Source: Megaustenia siamemsis
Lineage: Eukaryota; Mollusca; Gastropoda; Stylommatophora; Ariophantidae
Direction of reading: 5' to 3'
Assembly (NCBI GenBank): GCA_032433765.1
Contig: JAVIAB010000051.1
Location: forward strand, 81,236,847-81,300,846
DNA length: 64,000 bases
Part shown: positions 23,317 through 33,778 of the stretch, one piece after another
Layout of the letters: each line of letters begins with the position of its first letter
Position numbering within the stretch: position 1 is the stretch's first letter
Notes under the pieces: model-generated
The model's input: the letters and a program-made list of their open reading frames with translations, nothing else
Told to the model about the DNA's origin: nothing
Database searches by the model: none
Program-made: the position numbers and the translations under genes

Positions 23317-23486
23317 AGCATGATAATTAAGCGAGGAATAATTGTCTTTGGGAAGATAGGATTTATAAAATCCAGTAGAGACATGATCAAATTTCTCTTT
23401 AAGTTGAATGTCAGACTGCAGCTCTGTACATTCCATTTGAAAATTGGCAGGTAACATAATGCTGTCGACTGAAAATTGAGCCGCAA
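23230..23486 (-). pseudogene. hAT transposase, C-terminal segment
   Basis: The minus-strand frame reads LPANFQMECTELQSDIQLKE, KFDHVSTGFYKSYLPKDNY, SSLNYHALFKTSIFGSTYI and CEQPTN. This resembles the region just before and within the hATC dimerisation domain of GTF2IRD2-like hAT transposases (LPxEFQMEL.DLQ, FYxSYLP, FGSTYICEQ). It stops where the minisatellite begins, so the rest of hATC is lost. Confidence 0.75.
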
Positions 23487-23595
23487 GTATTCACATTTTG
23501 ATTATGTTTCTCGAAATCTCGAAACTTTTTTTCAAATTCTTGTATCAAATCGAAGATCAATGCAGATTATTTTTCTCTGTTCACAGGACCGTGTA

Positions 23596-23856
23596 GGGAG
23601 CCGCGATAGCTCAGTGGTTAGTGAACTGGACTACAAAGGACAAGGGGTAGGGTTCGATCCCAACCGACGGCTTCCGGGTTCACCCAGCCTTAAATGGGTA
23701 CCGGATTTTTTTCTGGGAAAGTAAAGCGGCACGGGCGTAATACCGGTCACATTACCCCAAAAATCATGTGCCGAAGGTCTGTAAAATTTATGGTCACTAA
23801 CACCATATTCCCTATATGCCACTTGGCGTGACGGGGGTACTTTACATTTTTTTACT
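23596..23856 (+). mobile_element. SINE1, complete, perfect 13-bp TSD
   Basis: The best SINE1 copy: gggagccgcgatagctcagt head, A box, B box gggttcgatccc, body, hairpin cgccacttggcg variant (tgccacttggcg) and T-rich end. The target-site duplication acaggaccgtgta is at 23583-23595 and 23857-23869, identical. It is inserted into the hAT transposase region. Confidence 0.95.
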
Positions 23857-23869
23857 ACAGGACCGTGTA

Positions 23870-24560
23870 TCAACATGTCGAATGCATAACATTGTTTGCC
23901 ATAATTTCAGTTTCATTTGGACGCTGATTTTGTTTCATACAATGACAAGTTGATTCTCACCTTGAAGACGCTTGTTTAACTCATTTAAATGAGCCGTCAG
24001 GTCCTCTATAAATGCTAAATCTATAGTCTAGTTCTCATCGTCAAGTTCTGGCAACAATTTAGCTTTTAATGCAATAAACGACTTGATTTCAGATCACAAA
24101 TCCTAACTTCTTTTATAACAATTAACCTTGACTTAGCCACTGTATCTCCAATAGGAAAAATGATGTCATCCAAACTTTGAAGAAATTCCTGGAATTGGCG
24201 ATTCATTGGCCCTTAAGAAATATACATTTATGTTGACGATTTGCATGACGCTATACAATTTTAGAGCTTTTCACGATAAATTTTCTTAATGTATTATCCA
24301 CTAATAGTTCATAAAGCGTGAGCTTTGTGCGGCAATTGTTTAGTTAACTATTAATGTTACTAGCCTTCTCTTTAACCTACCATCGCCGCGGCAACATCAA
24401 CTTTACAGTTATACAGGTAATAGACAAATAAATTAGCTTCAGCGTATTTTTTACAGCTTTGTAAACATTTCTTCCCATCTCTTTAGTGATATATTCGTCA
24501 CCAATACATCTAACAAAATTCGTCATTTAAATTCCGTTAGCATTGTCGATGAGATCACAT
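23870..24560 (-). pseudogene. hAT transposase, central segment, broken
   Basis: Minus-strand pieces read MNRQFQEFLQSLDDIIFPIG, then FIALKAKLLPELDDEN, a stop in place of Trp, and TIDLAFIEDLTAHLNELNKR with LQGEN. The last block matches the DxTxHLNELNxxLQG stretch of GTF2IRD2-like hAT transposases. Many stops. The SINE1 separates it from the C-terminal segment. No intact DDE triad can be traced. Confidence 0.7.
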
Positions 24561-24912
24561 GATTATTTACCTATCGTATGGAACATGGAAAATGAATCTA
24601 AATACACATACCATTTAATGCCAAGTTACCTTAATTTGTGGCAAAATAAACAGACTCTCTAATGAAGCAGAAAAATCCGTTCAATAAAAAAAAGTAGCTG
24701 CGCGGAATGTTCATCCAAAATAGAGCAAGAACCTCTCCTTATTCGAAATACACACTTAGTATCGTATCCTACTATCATGTGAAATGTCGTAGCTAATAGA
24801 AAACAGGAGTCCACTTTCGGTTGTTATCGAATTTTCGTGACACAAGTTAATTTAAACTTGCTTGTTGGGCCGTATTCAAAGCCATCCTGGTCGCATGCAG
24901 CCCGTGGGCTGC

Positions 24913-27900
24913 GGTTTGGACATCCCTTCTCTAGACAGCGAAGTGTGCCCTCACACAGTTTACAAGTCGTCATTAGGTTTGGACATCCCTTCTCTAGACA
25001 GTCAAATGTGTCCTCACACAGTTTACAAGTCGTCATTAGGTTTGGACATCCCTTCTCTAGACAGTCAAATGTGTCCTCACACAGTCCAGTCTACAAGTTG
25101 TCATTAGGTTTGGACATCCCTTCTCTAGACAGTCAAATGTGTCCTCACACAGTCCAGTCTACAAGTTGTCATTAGGTTTGGACATTCCTTCTCTAGACAG
25201 TCAAATGTGTCCTCACACAGTCCAGTCTACAAGTTGTCATTAGGTTTGGACATCCCTTCTCTAGACAGCCAAATGTGCCCTCACACAGTCCAGTCTACAA
25301 GTTGTCATTAGGTTTGGACATCCCTTCTCTAGACAGTCAAATGTGCCCTCACACAGTCCAGTCTACAAGTTGTCATTAGGTTTGGACATCCCTTCTCTAG
25401 ACAGTCAAATGTGTCCTCACACAGTCCAGTCTACAAGTTGTCATTAGGTTTGGACATCCCTTCTCTAGACAGTCAAATGTGTCCTCACACAGTCCAGTCT
25501 ACAAGTTGTCATTAGGTTTGGACATCCCTTCTCTAGACAGTCAAATGTGCCCTCACACAGTTTACAAGTCGTCATTAGGTTTGGACATCCCTTCTCTAGA
25601 CAGTCAAATGTGTCCTCACACAGTCCAGTCTACAAGTTGTCATTAGGTTTGGACATCCCTTCTCTAGACAGTCAAATGTGTCCTCACACAGTCCAGTCTA
25701 CAAGTTGTCATTAGGTTTGGACATCCCTTCTCTAGACAGCCAAATGTGCCCTCACACAGTCCAGTCTACAAGTCGTCATTAGGTTTGGACATCCCTTCTC
25801 TAGACAGTCAAATGTGTCCTCACACAGTCCAGTCTACAAGTTGTCATTAGGTTTGGACATCCCTTCTCTAGACGCCAAATGTGTCCTCACACAGTTTACA
25901 AGTCGTCATTAGGTTTGGACATCTCTTCTCTAGACAGTCAAATGTGTCCTCACACAGTCCAGTCTACAAGTTGTCATTAGGTTTGGACATCCCTTCTCTA
26001 GACAGCCAAATGTGCCCTCACACAGTCCAGTTTACAAGTTGTCATTAGGTTTGGACATCCCTTCTCTAGACAGCCAAATGTGCCCTCACACAGTCCAGTC
26101 TACAAGTTGTCATTAGGTTTGGACATCTCTTCTCTAGACAGTCAAATGTGTCCTCACACAGTCCAGTCTACAAGTTGTCATTAGGTTTGGACATCCCTTC
26201 TCTAGACGCCAAATGTGTCCTCACACAGTTTACAAGTCGTCATTAAGTTTGGACATCCCTTCTCTAGACAGTCAAATGTGTCCTCACACAGTCCAGTCTA
26301 CAAGTTGTCATTAGGTTTGGACATCCCTTCTCTAGACAGCCAAATGTGCCCTCACACAGTCCAGTCTACAAGTTGTCATTAGGTTTGGACATCCCTTCTC
26401 TAGACAGCCAAATGTGCCCTCACACAGTCCAGTCTACAAGTTGTCATTAGGTTTGGACATCCCTTCTCTAGACAGTCAAATGTGTCCTCACACAGTCCAG
26501 TCTACAAGTTGTCATTAGGTTTGGACATCCCTTCTCTAGACAGTCAAATGTGTCCTCACACAGTCCAGTCTACAAGTTGTCATTAGGTTTGGACACCCCT
26601 TCTCTAGACAGTCAAATGTGTCCTCACACAGTCCAGTCTACAAGTTGTCATTAGGTTTGGACATCCCTTCTCTAGACAGTCAAATGTGTCCTCACACAGT
26701 CCAGTCTACAAGTTGTCATTAGGTTTGGACATCCCTTCTCTAGACAGTCAAATGTGTCCTCACACAGTCCAGTCTACAAGTTGTCATTAGGTTTGGACAT
26801 CCCTTCTCTAGACAGTCAAATGTGTCCTCACACAGTCCAGTCTACAAGTTGTCATTAGGTTTGGACATCCCTTCTCTAGACAGCCAAATGTGCCCTCACA
26901 CAGTCCAGTCTACAAGTTGTCATTAGGTTTGGACATCCCTTCTCTAGACAGCCAAATGTGCCCTCACACAGTCCAGTCTACAAGTTGTTATTAGGTTTGG
27001 ACATCCCTTCTCTAGACAGTCAAATGTGTCCTCACACAGTCCAGTCTACAAGTTGTCATTAGGTTTGGACATCCCTTCTCTAGACAGTCAAATGTGTCCT
27101 CACACAGTCCAGTCTACAAGTTGTCATTAGGTTTGGACATCCCTTCTCTAGACAGCCAAATGTGTCCTCACACAGTCCAGTCTACAAGTTGTCATTAGGT
27201 TTGGACATCCCTTCTCTAGACAGCCAAATGTGTCCTCACACAGTCCAGTCTACAAGTTGTCATTAGGTTTGGACATCCCTTCTCTAGACAGTCAAATGTG
27301 TCCTCACACAGTCCAGTCTACAAGTCGTCATTAGGTTTGGACATCCCTTCTCTAGACAGTCAAGTGTGCCCTCACACAGTCCAGTCTACAAGTTGTCATT
27401 AGGTTTGGACATCCCTTCTCTAGACAGCCAAATGTGTCCTCACACAGTCCAGTCTACAAGTTGTCATTAGGTTTGGACATCCCTTCTCTAGACAGTCAAA
27501 TGTGTCCTCACACAGTCCAGTCTACAAGTCGTCATTAGGTTTGGACATCCCTTCTCTAGACAGTCAAGTGTGCCCTCACACAGTCTACAAGTCGTCATTA
27601 GGTTTGGACATCCCTTCTATAGACAACCAAATGTGCCCTCACACAGTTTACAAGTCGTCATTAGGTTTGGACATCCCTTCTCTAGACAACCAAATGTGCC
27701 CTCACACAGTCTACAAGTCGTCATTAGGTTTGGACATCCCTTCTCTAGACAGCCAAATGTGCCCTCACACAGTTTACAAGTCGTCATTAGGTTTGGACAT
27801 CCCTTCTCTAGACGCCAAGCGTGCCCTCACACAGTTTACAAGTCGTCATTAGGTTTGGACATCCCTTCTCTAGACGCCAAATGTGCCCTCACACAGTCTA

Positions 27901-30120
27901 CAAGTCGTCATTAGGTTTGGACATCCCTTCTCTAGACAGCCAAATGTGCCCTCACACAGTCTACAAGTTGTCACTAGGTTTGGACATCCCTTCTCTAGAC
28001 AGTCAAATGTGCCCTCACACAGTCCAGTTTACAAGTCGTCATTAGGTTTGGACATCCCTTCTCTAGACAGTCAAATGTGCCCTTACACAGTCCAGTCTAC
28101 AAGTTGTCATTAGGTTTGGACATCCCTTCTCTAGACAGCCAAATGTGCCCTCACACAGTCCAGTCTACAAGTTGTCATTAGGTTTGGACATCCCTTCTCT
28201 AGACAGCCAAATGTGCCCTCACACAGTCCAGTCTACAAGTTGTCATTAGGTTTGGACATCCCTTCTCTAGACAGTCAAATGTGTCCTCACACAGTCCAGT
28301 CTACAAGTTGTCATTAGGTTTGGACATCCCTTCTCTAGACAGTCAAATGTGTCCTCACACAGTCCAGTCTACAAGTTGTCATTAGGTTTGGACACCCCTT
28401 CTCTAGACAGTCAAATGTGTCCTCACACAGTCCAGTCTACAAGTTGTCATTAGGTTTGGACATCCCTTCTCTAGACAGTCAAATGTGTCCTCACACAGTC
28501 CAGTCTACAAGTTGTCATTAGGTTTGGACATCCCTTCTCTAGACAGTCAAATGTGTCCTCACACAGTCCAGTCTACAAGTTGTCATTAGGTTTGGACATC
28601 CCTTCTCTAGACAGTCAAATGTGTCCTCACACAGTCCAGTCTACAAGTTGTCATTAGGTTTGGACATCCCTTCTCTAGACAGCCAAATGTGCCCTCACAC
28701 AGTCCAGTCTACAAGTTGTCATTAGGTTTGGACATCCCTTCTCTAGACAGCCAAATGTGCCCTCACACAGTCCAGTCTACAAGTTGTTATTAGGTTTGGA
28801 CATCCCTTCTCTAGACAGTCAAATGTGTCCTCACACAGTCCAGTCTACAAGTTGTCATTAGGTTTGGACATCCCTTCTCTAGACAGTCAAATGTGTCCTC
28901 ACACAGTCCAGTCTACAAGTTGTCATTAGGTTTGGACATCCCTTCTCTAGACAGCCAAATGTGTCCTCACACAGTCCAGTCTACAAGTTGTCATTAGGTT
29001 TGGACATCCCTTCTCTAGACAGCCAAATGTGTCCTCACACAGTCCAGTCTACAAGTTGTCATTAGGTTTGGACATCCCTTCTCTAGACAGTCAAATGTGT
29101 CCTCACACAGTCCAGTCTACAAGTCGTCATTAGGTTTGGACATCCCTTCTCTAGACAGTCAAGTGTGCCCTCACACAGTCCAGTCTACAAGTTGTCATTA
29201 GGTTTGGACATCCCTTCTCTAGACAGCCAAATGTGTCCTCACACAGTCCAGTCTACAAGTTGTCATTAGGTTTGGACATCCCTTCTCTAGACAGTCAAAT
29301 GTGTCCTCACACAGTCCAGTCTACAAGTCGTCATTAGGTTTGGACATCCCTTCTCTAGACAGTCAAGTGTGCCCTCACACAGTCTACAAGTCGTCATTAG
29401 GTTTGGACATCCCTTCTCTAGACAACCAAATGTGCCCTCACACAGTTTACAAGTCGTCATTAGGTTTGGACATCCCTTCTCTAGACAACCAAATGTGCCC
29501 TCACACAGTCTACAAGTCGTCATTAGGTTTGGACATCCCTTCTCTAGACAGCCAAATGTGCCCTCACACAGTTTACAAGTCGTCATTAGGTTTGGACATC
29601 CCTTCTCTAGACGCCAAGCGTGCCCTCACACAGTTTACAAGTCGTCATTAGGTTTGGACATCCCTTCTCTAGACGCCAAATGTGCCCTCACACAGTCTAC
29701 AAGTCGTCATTAGGTTTGGACATCCCTTCTCTAGACAGCCAAATGTGCCCTCACACAGTCTACAAGTTGTCACTAGGTTTGGACATCCCTTCTCTAGACA
29801 GTCAAATGTGCCCTCACACAGTCCAGTTTACAAGTCGTCATTAGGTTTGGACATCCCTTCTCTAGACAGTCAAATGTGCCCTTACACAGTCCAGTCTACA
29901 AGTCGTCATTAGGTTTGGACATCCCTTCTCTAGACAGTCAAATGTGCCCTCACACAGTCCAGTCTACAAGTCGTCATTAGGTTTGGACATCCCTTCTCTA
30001 GACAGTCAAATGTGCCCTCACACAGTCCAGTCTACAAGTCGTCATTAGGTTTGGACATCCCTTCTCTAGACAGTCAAATGTGCCCTCACACAGTCCAGTC
30101 TACAAGTCGTCATTAGATTT
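24913..30120. repeat. 5.2-kb satellite, 62/68-bp monomers, seeded by the hAT end
   Basis: About 78 monomers of 68 bp (with ccagtc), 62 bp (without) and rarer ~60-bp forms. Order inside a monomer: ggtttggacatccctt (the hAT terminal repeat), ctctagac (the hAT target-site duplication), agtcaaatgtgtcctcacac (host flank), agtccagtctacaagttgtc, atta. The array begins inside the hAT right end and stops at gtcattagatttgctgcg. Open frames within it are by-products of the 62/68-bp mixture. Confidence 0.95.
26303..29900. repeat. 1799-bp tandem higher-order duplication in the satellite
   Basis: Private variants recur at a constant offset of 1799 bp: ggacacccc (26592 and 28391), ttgttattagg (26985 and 28784), gacgccaagcg and the short-monomer block (27570-27914 and 29369-29713). 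I place copy 1 at about 26303-28101 and copy 2 at 28102-29900. One difference noticed is ctatagacaacc in copy 1 against ctctagacaacc in copy 2. Confidence 0.9.
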
Positions 30121-30498
30121 GCTGCGAGAGAACAAAGATTGGGGCAGTAATTTAGAGGAAGCTTCTCTGCATCATTCACGAATTAAGCTACCAGAACTTT
30201 TTCTCAGTCACGTGTTCTGTCAGTTATCTGATACTTGTATGTTTGTGTTACCCTTAGAAATTATTATTCTGAATTCTGTCCGAATCAGCACAATTTCGCA
30301 ATGAAGTTACGCGTGGGTCCCACCTGCTCACTAAGAAAGTTTTTTTTTTCTTTTTTTTTTAAATTAGTCTCCGCAAGAGGTAAATCTAAAGGTTAAACTC
30401 CAGATAAAGTTCCTCTATTGTGGCTTCACATGGATCGTACAATGAGTTTGCTAATCTTGTGAGTACATCCAAAGCTTCATCAAAGTTAGCTTTCAAAT
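30121..30498. other. Host flank of the satellite, nothing recognised
   Basis: Starts gatttgctgcgagagaac, presumably the original DNA beside the hAT insertion. Contains a T-run at 30340-30360. No gene is supported. Confidence 0.5.
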
Positions 30499-31125
30499 GC
30501 ATCATCATCATCATGTGCCATACCGGTAAGCGTAGGCGATCATGTCCTTCCAAAATCTTCTATCTACAGTGCATTGTATCAGTTCTGTGGTTGACTGTTT
30601 TCCATGCCATGACACCAAGCTATCCAGTATTTTCTCTCTTTTTTGTCCACGATCTCTCTTTCCTTTTATTTTGCCAGTTGTAACTAAGTATTTCAACTTT
30701 CCTCTTCTCATGAAGGGAACTTTCAACATTCTTCTTAGAAATCCCATCTCTGTGGCCTCTAATCGTCTTTTCATTTGTTTGTATACTGTCCATGATTCGC
30801 TTCCATAGGTCAGAATTGGTTCTATATAGCACCGATGAACTCTCTTACTCATTTCTATTGACATAGATTTGTTGCGTAAGATATTTTTCATTTTCTGAAA
30901 TGCTATTTTGGCCTGAGCTATTTTGCATTTTATCTCCGTGGTGCATCTTCCATCCGATGTTATTATTGTGCCCAAGTATTTGACGCGTTGCACTTGTTTC
31001 ACATTTGTCCTGTTTATTTTTATGCTGCATGCTGGCGATGATTGTTTCTTCGGTATGACCATAACTTCTGTTTTTCTTACTATTCAGACTGAGACCTTTC
31101 TTGTTGCTTTTTTTCAAATGCAAGG
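30499..31125 (-). mobile_element. LINE-A C-terminal domain with GAT tail
   Basis: The minus frame 30511-31062 (183 codons) reads VMVIPKKQSSPACSIKINRT, VQRVKYLGTIITSDGRCTTE, ILTYGSESWTVYKQMKRRLE, FLRRMLKVPF and then jumps to MRRGKLKYLVTTGKIKGKRD. The ~100-bp block for KTNEE...RKKQSQFFGHI is deleted in frame. It continues STTELIQCTVDRRFWKDMIA with YAYRYGT and a (ATG)n-type tail. This is the longest unbroken LINE-A C-terminal frame here. Confidence 0.9.
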
Positions 31126-31619
31126 CTGGCTTAAAGGAACCAGATTGCCACTGCAGTGTTGTATCATTATAGCTGTACACATCTAGCAGTTGACATATAT
31201 TTTCTGTGTATATATCTTTGTTTATATATAAATTATAAATCAGATTTATTTTTAGACCGATTAACATATCACTTTTGAGCAAGACTGTTTATTTGCTAAA
31301 AGTACTAAAACAATGTTTTCCGTGGAGATACACTACCAAAGTTTTTATAGATTTATAGAGTCTGTACAAGTATATCATTTATTTTCATTTTATATGAATA
31401 AACAAATAAAATAGTTCATTATAACATATTAAATTAAATAAAAGCTTGAGTATAAAAAGCTCATAAAAGAACATATACCTATAATAATAATGTATTATAT
31501 TTTGTATTCTAGTTATTATTTTTGATACCCCTAATATCTATATCGCTGGTTGTGAATTTATTCAATTTTGTGTTCATTTATTTCATTATCTATGTTAATA
31601 AAAAGCTATCTATATCTGC
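31126..31619. other. AT-rich spacer, nothing recognised
   Basis: Very AT-rich; no domain or repeat unit is seen. Confidence 0.5.
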
Positions 31620-32150
31620 CTATCTGGGATCTCCAGAAGTTAAATGATGGACTGAAAGTAAAAGCATCATTTCCAGTGTACTTGCCACGTAATAGAGGAT
31701 GTTTAGGGTATTAATTTCACATTCAGTAGAAATAAATGTATCAGGAAAATACTTTGTTTACAATGGAAAGGCTATGCAGGGGAAAAAAGAGAAATTGCAA
31801 TGCAAAAAACAAAAACAAAAAAACTCATCTATAATCAGGAAACTAAAGTGGGATTATATTGACCATATAATAAGAAGATAATAACCTGTCACAAAGCAAA
31901 TCTTAAATTTTGGAAATAATAAGAAAAAGATAGGCTGACCTCAAAGGACACCTTGAGAATAATATTGAGAAGAGAGGCAAAGATAGCAGGCTTAGACTCC
32001 CTTAATGAAATGAAAGGAGAAGCATGTCGTGTAATGACAACACTGGAATAATTCAAGATGTAAGAAAAAATAACACATTTTGACCCTAACTGCATCCACC
32101 AGAGAGAATCATCAAGTCTAACCACTTGGCCACCATCACTACATTATATT
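31620..32150 (+). mobile_element. LINE-G C-terminal remnant
   Basis: Readable pieces are SSIIRKLKWDYIDHIIRR at 31826-31880 and then, in shifted frames, KKIGxPQRTLExIILREAKI and AGLDSLNEMKGEACRVMTTL. The layout (GHIxR, GRP, then a Trp/Leu helix) is that of a LINE C-terminus. Heavily decayed. Confidence 0.6.
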
Positions 32151-32276
32151 ATTAAGCCCTGAGTAATAAAAATAATAAATGATTGCTTTTGTTTACACTT
32201 CTAATAATATTATAGATCTTGATGTAATACTTTCTTGTGGTTGATTTGGTATATATAGTCCATGCATAACTGTAAT

Positions 32277-32650
32277 CCGGCTTGTTGCAGGAGCTACTGA
32301 GTTAAGTGCTCTGTGCACACAGTGAGCTGTACGTTTCATCCGTTTTAGTCGTGTTTCAATATTCCGATTGTTTACGATGAATTATGATATCGTATGACAT
32401 GGAACAGACGGAAGTGTTCACTTTCTGTGCGGTTTCGCCTTATGTCTTTTGGCGTGTGCTGAGACTGCTATGATGGGGACTACTGCAACCTTTCTTTGTT
32501 TGGGAGATGAGATATTAATTCGGATGATTCCACTGGAACGGGCGGTTGAGCAAATATGGATTTTAATTCGTTTGCAGTGATACCGGGGTCTTCCATAACC
32601 ATAACATAACATAACATAACATAACATAACTTAACTTAACTTAACTTAAC
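32277..32650 (+). mobile_element. Element Z, copy 1, with (ATAAC)n tail
   Basis: Starts ccggcttgttgcaggagcta and ends ataccggggtcttccataac, followed by a run of ataac and then cttaa units (32594-32650). It is about 85-90% similar by eye to the copy at 40329-40661. No protein frame. A possible weak B-box-like ggtttcgcctt lies in the middle. Confidence 0.85.
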
Positions 32651-32679
32651 TCCAGATAATGAAATTGTCAAATTCTCTT

Positions 32680-32800
32680 CTGAGAACAAGAGGTCAGGTT
32701 CGATCCTTCGACGGTTTCTAATTTTCACCAAGCCTATAAATGGGTACCGAATTTTTCCGGGGAAGAGGTAGTGGGGAAATGGGGCTCATACTTATCATGT
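32680..32800 (+). mobile_element. Diverged SINE1-like fragment
   Basis: Retains gagaacaagaggtcaggttc (B-box region), caagcctataaatgggtacc and a decayed ccggggaagag. The head and 3' half are missing. Confidence 0.6.
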
Positions 32801-33425
32801 TATCCAGTAACAATCGATACAGTTGCAGCCATCATTTTAAAAGTCTTCGCTGGTGGTGCTATGGAGTTCGTGCAAAAAAACCAAAAAAGCCATCTTCATT
32901 GCTTTCGCTAGTGTATGGAGGTAGTGCTGCACGATGAGGGAGATGCTAGGGGGAAGATCAGAGCACTGTGGAGATGTCCGCTGTTCGACGAAGCTGATTA
33001 AAATAAACTACTTGCTTATAGTAGATTCAACTCCCTATAAGATCCATTAATTAAGTAATCTTTGATGTATTAAACACAATGTGAAATAATAAATTAAAGA
33101 GTATATCAGCCTGATCATGAATGTGTTATTGGTCATACCATACCACGGAACCACAGCTTTCAATAATTACAACATGCTGCCGAACAGATATGAATTAGTT
33201 GTGATTAATATTAATTTTTCCTTGCAACCATAGAACATTTTATTGCAGTTAGAATTAAAATAAATAATTAAATATCATAACGCAGAAGGTGTTACGTGTT
33301 TTAAGTCGGTATTCTGACTTGTAATCAAAGTTGCGGCTCATTTAATGCTTATTTGATAACATGTGAAAGACTGTATAGCAATGAATGAGAATGCGATGAC
33401 GGAACACTTTGTTTTTGACCAATTA
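32801..33425. other. Spacer, nothing recognised
   Basis: No domain or repeat is recognised. Confidence 0.45.
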
Positions 33426-33670
33426 AGTAAGAAAAAGAGTTCGCCATTGCTTAGTCTAGTCAGTCTTGACGTATGGAAGTGAGCTTGAATACAAACAAGA
33501 AGGTGTGGGGACCACATACTGTTTTATGGAAGAATATTGAGGATACAATGTACAGTTGACAAGAGTAACGATCATGTTCTGAAATAGGCAAAGCGGCAAA
33601 TAAAGCTTGATATTACTACCAGGAGCAAACAGTTATCAACTTTGACAACGTAATGAAAAGGTAGCATTTA
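33426..33670 (+). mobile_element. LINE-B-like C-terminal scrap
   Basis: Shifted frames read LTYGSEL, FYGRILRIQCTVDKSNDHVL and AKRQIKLDITTRSKQL, parallel to the LINE-B blocks YGCESW, FYRRMLRIPWTAKKSNENVL and AKRELISNI. Confidence 0.55.
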
Positions 33671-33778
33671 TGATAAAAGAATAACATTGATTGAAGGAAA
33701 GAAAGAGAAAGAGAAAAGAGAGAGAGAGAGAAATTTCGTAGGAAGTCAGCAACAGAAGTTACAAACCGTGAAGCTTAT

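Larger units (their letters stand above)
21966..24928 (-). mobile_element. Decayed hAT DNA transposon with 8-bp TSD
   Basis: The left end on the plus strand (element 3' end) is cagggatgttcaaccttttg at 21966. The right end (element 5' end) reads inward as agggatgtccaaaccgcagc, ending at 24928. The two ends share the hAT-like terminal repeat cagggatgtycaa. The flanking 8-mers are ctttagac (21958-21965) and ctctagac (24929-24936), 7/8 identical, the size expected for hAT. Transposase remnants lie inside on the minus strand. Later events added a LINE-H fragment, a 65-bp minisatellite and a SINE1. Gene content resembles the GTF2IRD2-like hAT lineage. Confidence 0.8.

Noticed and set aside
23596..23680. 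Functional tRNA gene
   Set aside because: The A and B boxes belong to a SINE head. No cloverleaf with proper acceptor stem can be drawn, and the same head recurs in all SINE1 copies.
13651..30120. Common origin of the 33-bp repeat and the hAT satellite because both contain cctctctagac or ttctctagac
   Set aside because: The shared string is only 9-10 bp and nothing else in the units aligns; chance is likely.
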